Below the pieces are notes generated by a model. The model had not been told where the DNA came from. It searched no databases and saw only the letters and a program-made list of their open reading frames with translations. The position numbers and the translations under genes are program-made. From positions 401,091 through 419,044 of the forward strand of contig JAAOMT010000219.1 of the NCBI GenBank assembly GCA_016748015.1: a stretch of DNA of 17,954 nt. Reading direction: 5' to 3'. This DNA comes from Geosiphon pyriformis (Eukaryota; Glomeromycota; Glomeromycetes; Archaeosporales; Geosiphonaceae). Shown one piece after another: positions 17,251 to 17,954 of the stretch (positions are counted from its first letter, which is position 1; every line of letters begins with the position of its first letter).

Positions 17251-17763
17251 TTATATAAAAGTTTTGGCTCTTTTAGCAATAGTTAAAACTTTTGAAATAT
17301 CTAATCATATAATGTCCAAAATTTCTATTTGTATCTCTGAAGTTGTTTTTTTTATGAGTTTCATATCTTCTATAATTTTATTAAAGCAACCATAGAGTTC
17401 TAATTGCCTTTTATATATTAAGTTTTTGTTAATAGGTAAAATTTTTTTAATTGTTTTTTTAATTGTGATAGAAGGTGAAAATATTGCAGCTGTTATTTTT
17501 TCCAGCAGATATTTATCTATTTTGCTATCAATTTTTTTTCTTTTGGTAGTGGTTTTTTTTAGTCTAATAACAGTATATATTCTACTGTTATTAGTTATGG
17601 TGGTTTGTTTTTCAATGGTCAGAGTAGTATTTAAATAGTTTTTGATCCAATATTTATAAAGAGTATAGAAGACATTTTGAATGTTTTGATCCAGGAAATA
17701 ATTGTTCATGTTGATTGAAAATACCTCTGTTTTGGAAATGATGTATTTATTTATATTTGATTT
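17251..17763 (-). pseudogene. Decayed reading frame of unknown function
   Basis: A Lys/Ile/Thr-rich frame is open from 17763, with an ATG at 17709, to TGA at 17307-17305 (134 residues from the ATG). The same frame continues coding-like for about 17 codons after the TGA (LDISKVLTIAKRAKTFI) to a TAA at 17251-17253. Two consecutive TAA codons at 17769-17764 close it upstream. The middle is strongly basic (RLKKTTTKRKKIDSKIDKY) and could bind nucleic acid. I do not recognise the family. Composition is close to that of the spacer, but a 150-codon open frame in such AT-rich DNA is unlikely by chance. It may be a remnant of another transposon or of a lineage-specific repeated gene. Confidence 0.4.
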
Positions 17764-17769
17764 TTATTA

Positions 17770-17954
17770 ATCATTTGGATCAGTATTATCACAACAGATA
17801 ACTGATCAATTTGTTTGTAATATTTCTTAAGTTGTATGTTATGAACAGAGTGATCATTGAAGATTGTTTTATATTAATCTTATAAGATATAAAAACTATT
17901 GTTTAAAACTTTGTTGACTATAAAAGATTTTTTTCATTGGCTAGAGAATTTATT
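17770..17954. other. Right-edge AT-rich sequence, nothing identified
   Basis: About 185 bp with a few slightly more complex words (CACAACAGATAACTGATCAA) but no ORF, repeat or motif that I can support. Confidence 0.5.

Overview
The window looks like accessory, transposon-filled DNA from a very AT-rich fungal nuclear genome, most likely an arbuscular mycorrhizal fungus of the Rhizophagus type. That assignment rests on remembered resemblance of the non-LTR element proteins (CCHC-knuckle ORF1; endonuclease/RT/RNase H ORF2) to repeat proteins abundant in Rhizophagus, and on the contrast between moderate-GC element bodies and flanks made almost only of A and T. No search was run. I see no host gene, rRNA, tRNA or CRISPR array.

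Layout. (1) 1-1485, + strand: the 3' part of an LTR retrotransposon, comprising the C-terminal end of an unrecognised protein (to 607), a polypurine tract, and a complete 865-bp LTR bounded by TGTTACGG / CCGTAACA. Its U3 holds four 23-bp tandem repeats upstream of a TATA box. (2) 1486 to about 1950, - strand: the 5' end of a non-LTR retrotransposon (LINE), cut exactly by the LTR, so the LTR element is nested in the LINE. (3) About 1955-3365: AT-only spacer. (4) 3366-7980, + strand: two head-to-tail LINE-derived elements that carry only an ORF1 (gag) gene and then run straight into the 3' tail used by the full-length LINE. They resemble in plan the ORF1-only 'half-LINE' parasites known elsewhere. 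(5) About 7981-8862: AT-only spacer. (6) 15664 to 8868, - strand: an apparently full-length LINE with 5' UTR hairpin, ORF1 with CCHC knuckle, a UGAUG stop/start junction, ORF2 (APE endonuclease, reverse transcriptase, RNase H, C-terminal zinc finger) and 3' tail, with an 11-bp candidate target-site duplication. (7) 15676-17954: AT-rich spacer with a 12-bp tandem repeat and one decayed unknown reading frame on the - strand.

How the parts relate. The full LINE supplies the enzymology (nicking, reverse transcription, RNase H). The ORF1-only elements share its terminal roughly 130 nt beginning at the stop codon, which is what a parasite needing the LINE's reverse transcriptase would keep. All copies are dead. 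The full LINE has 2 internal stops in ORF1 and 9 in ORF2 but no frameshift. Several lost key residues and most stops are of the kind made by C-to-T or G-to-A change, suggesting decay by cytosine deamination rather than by indels.
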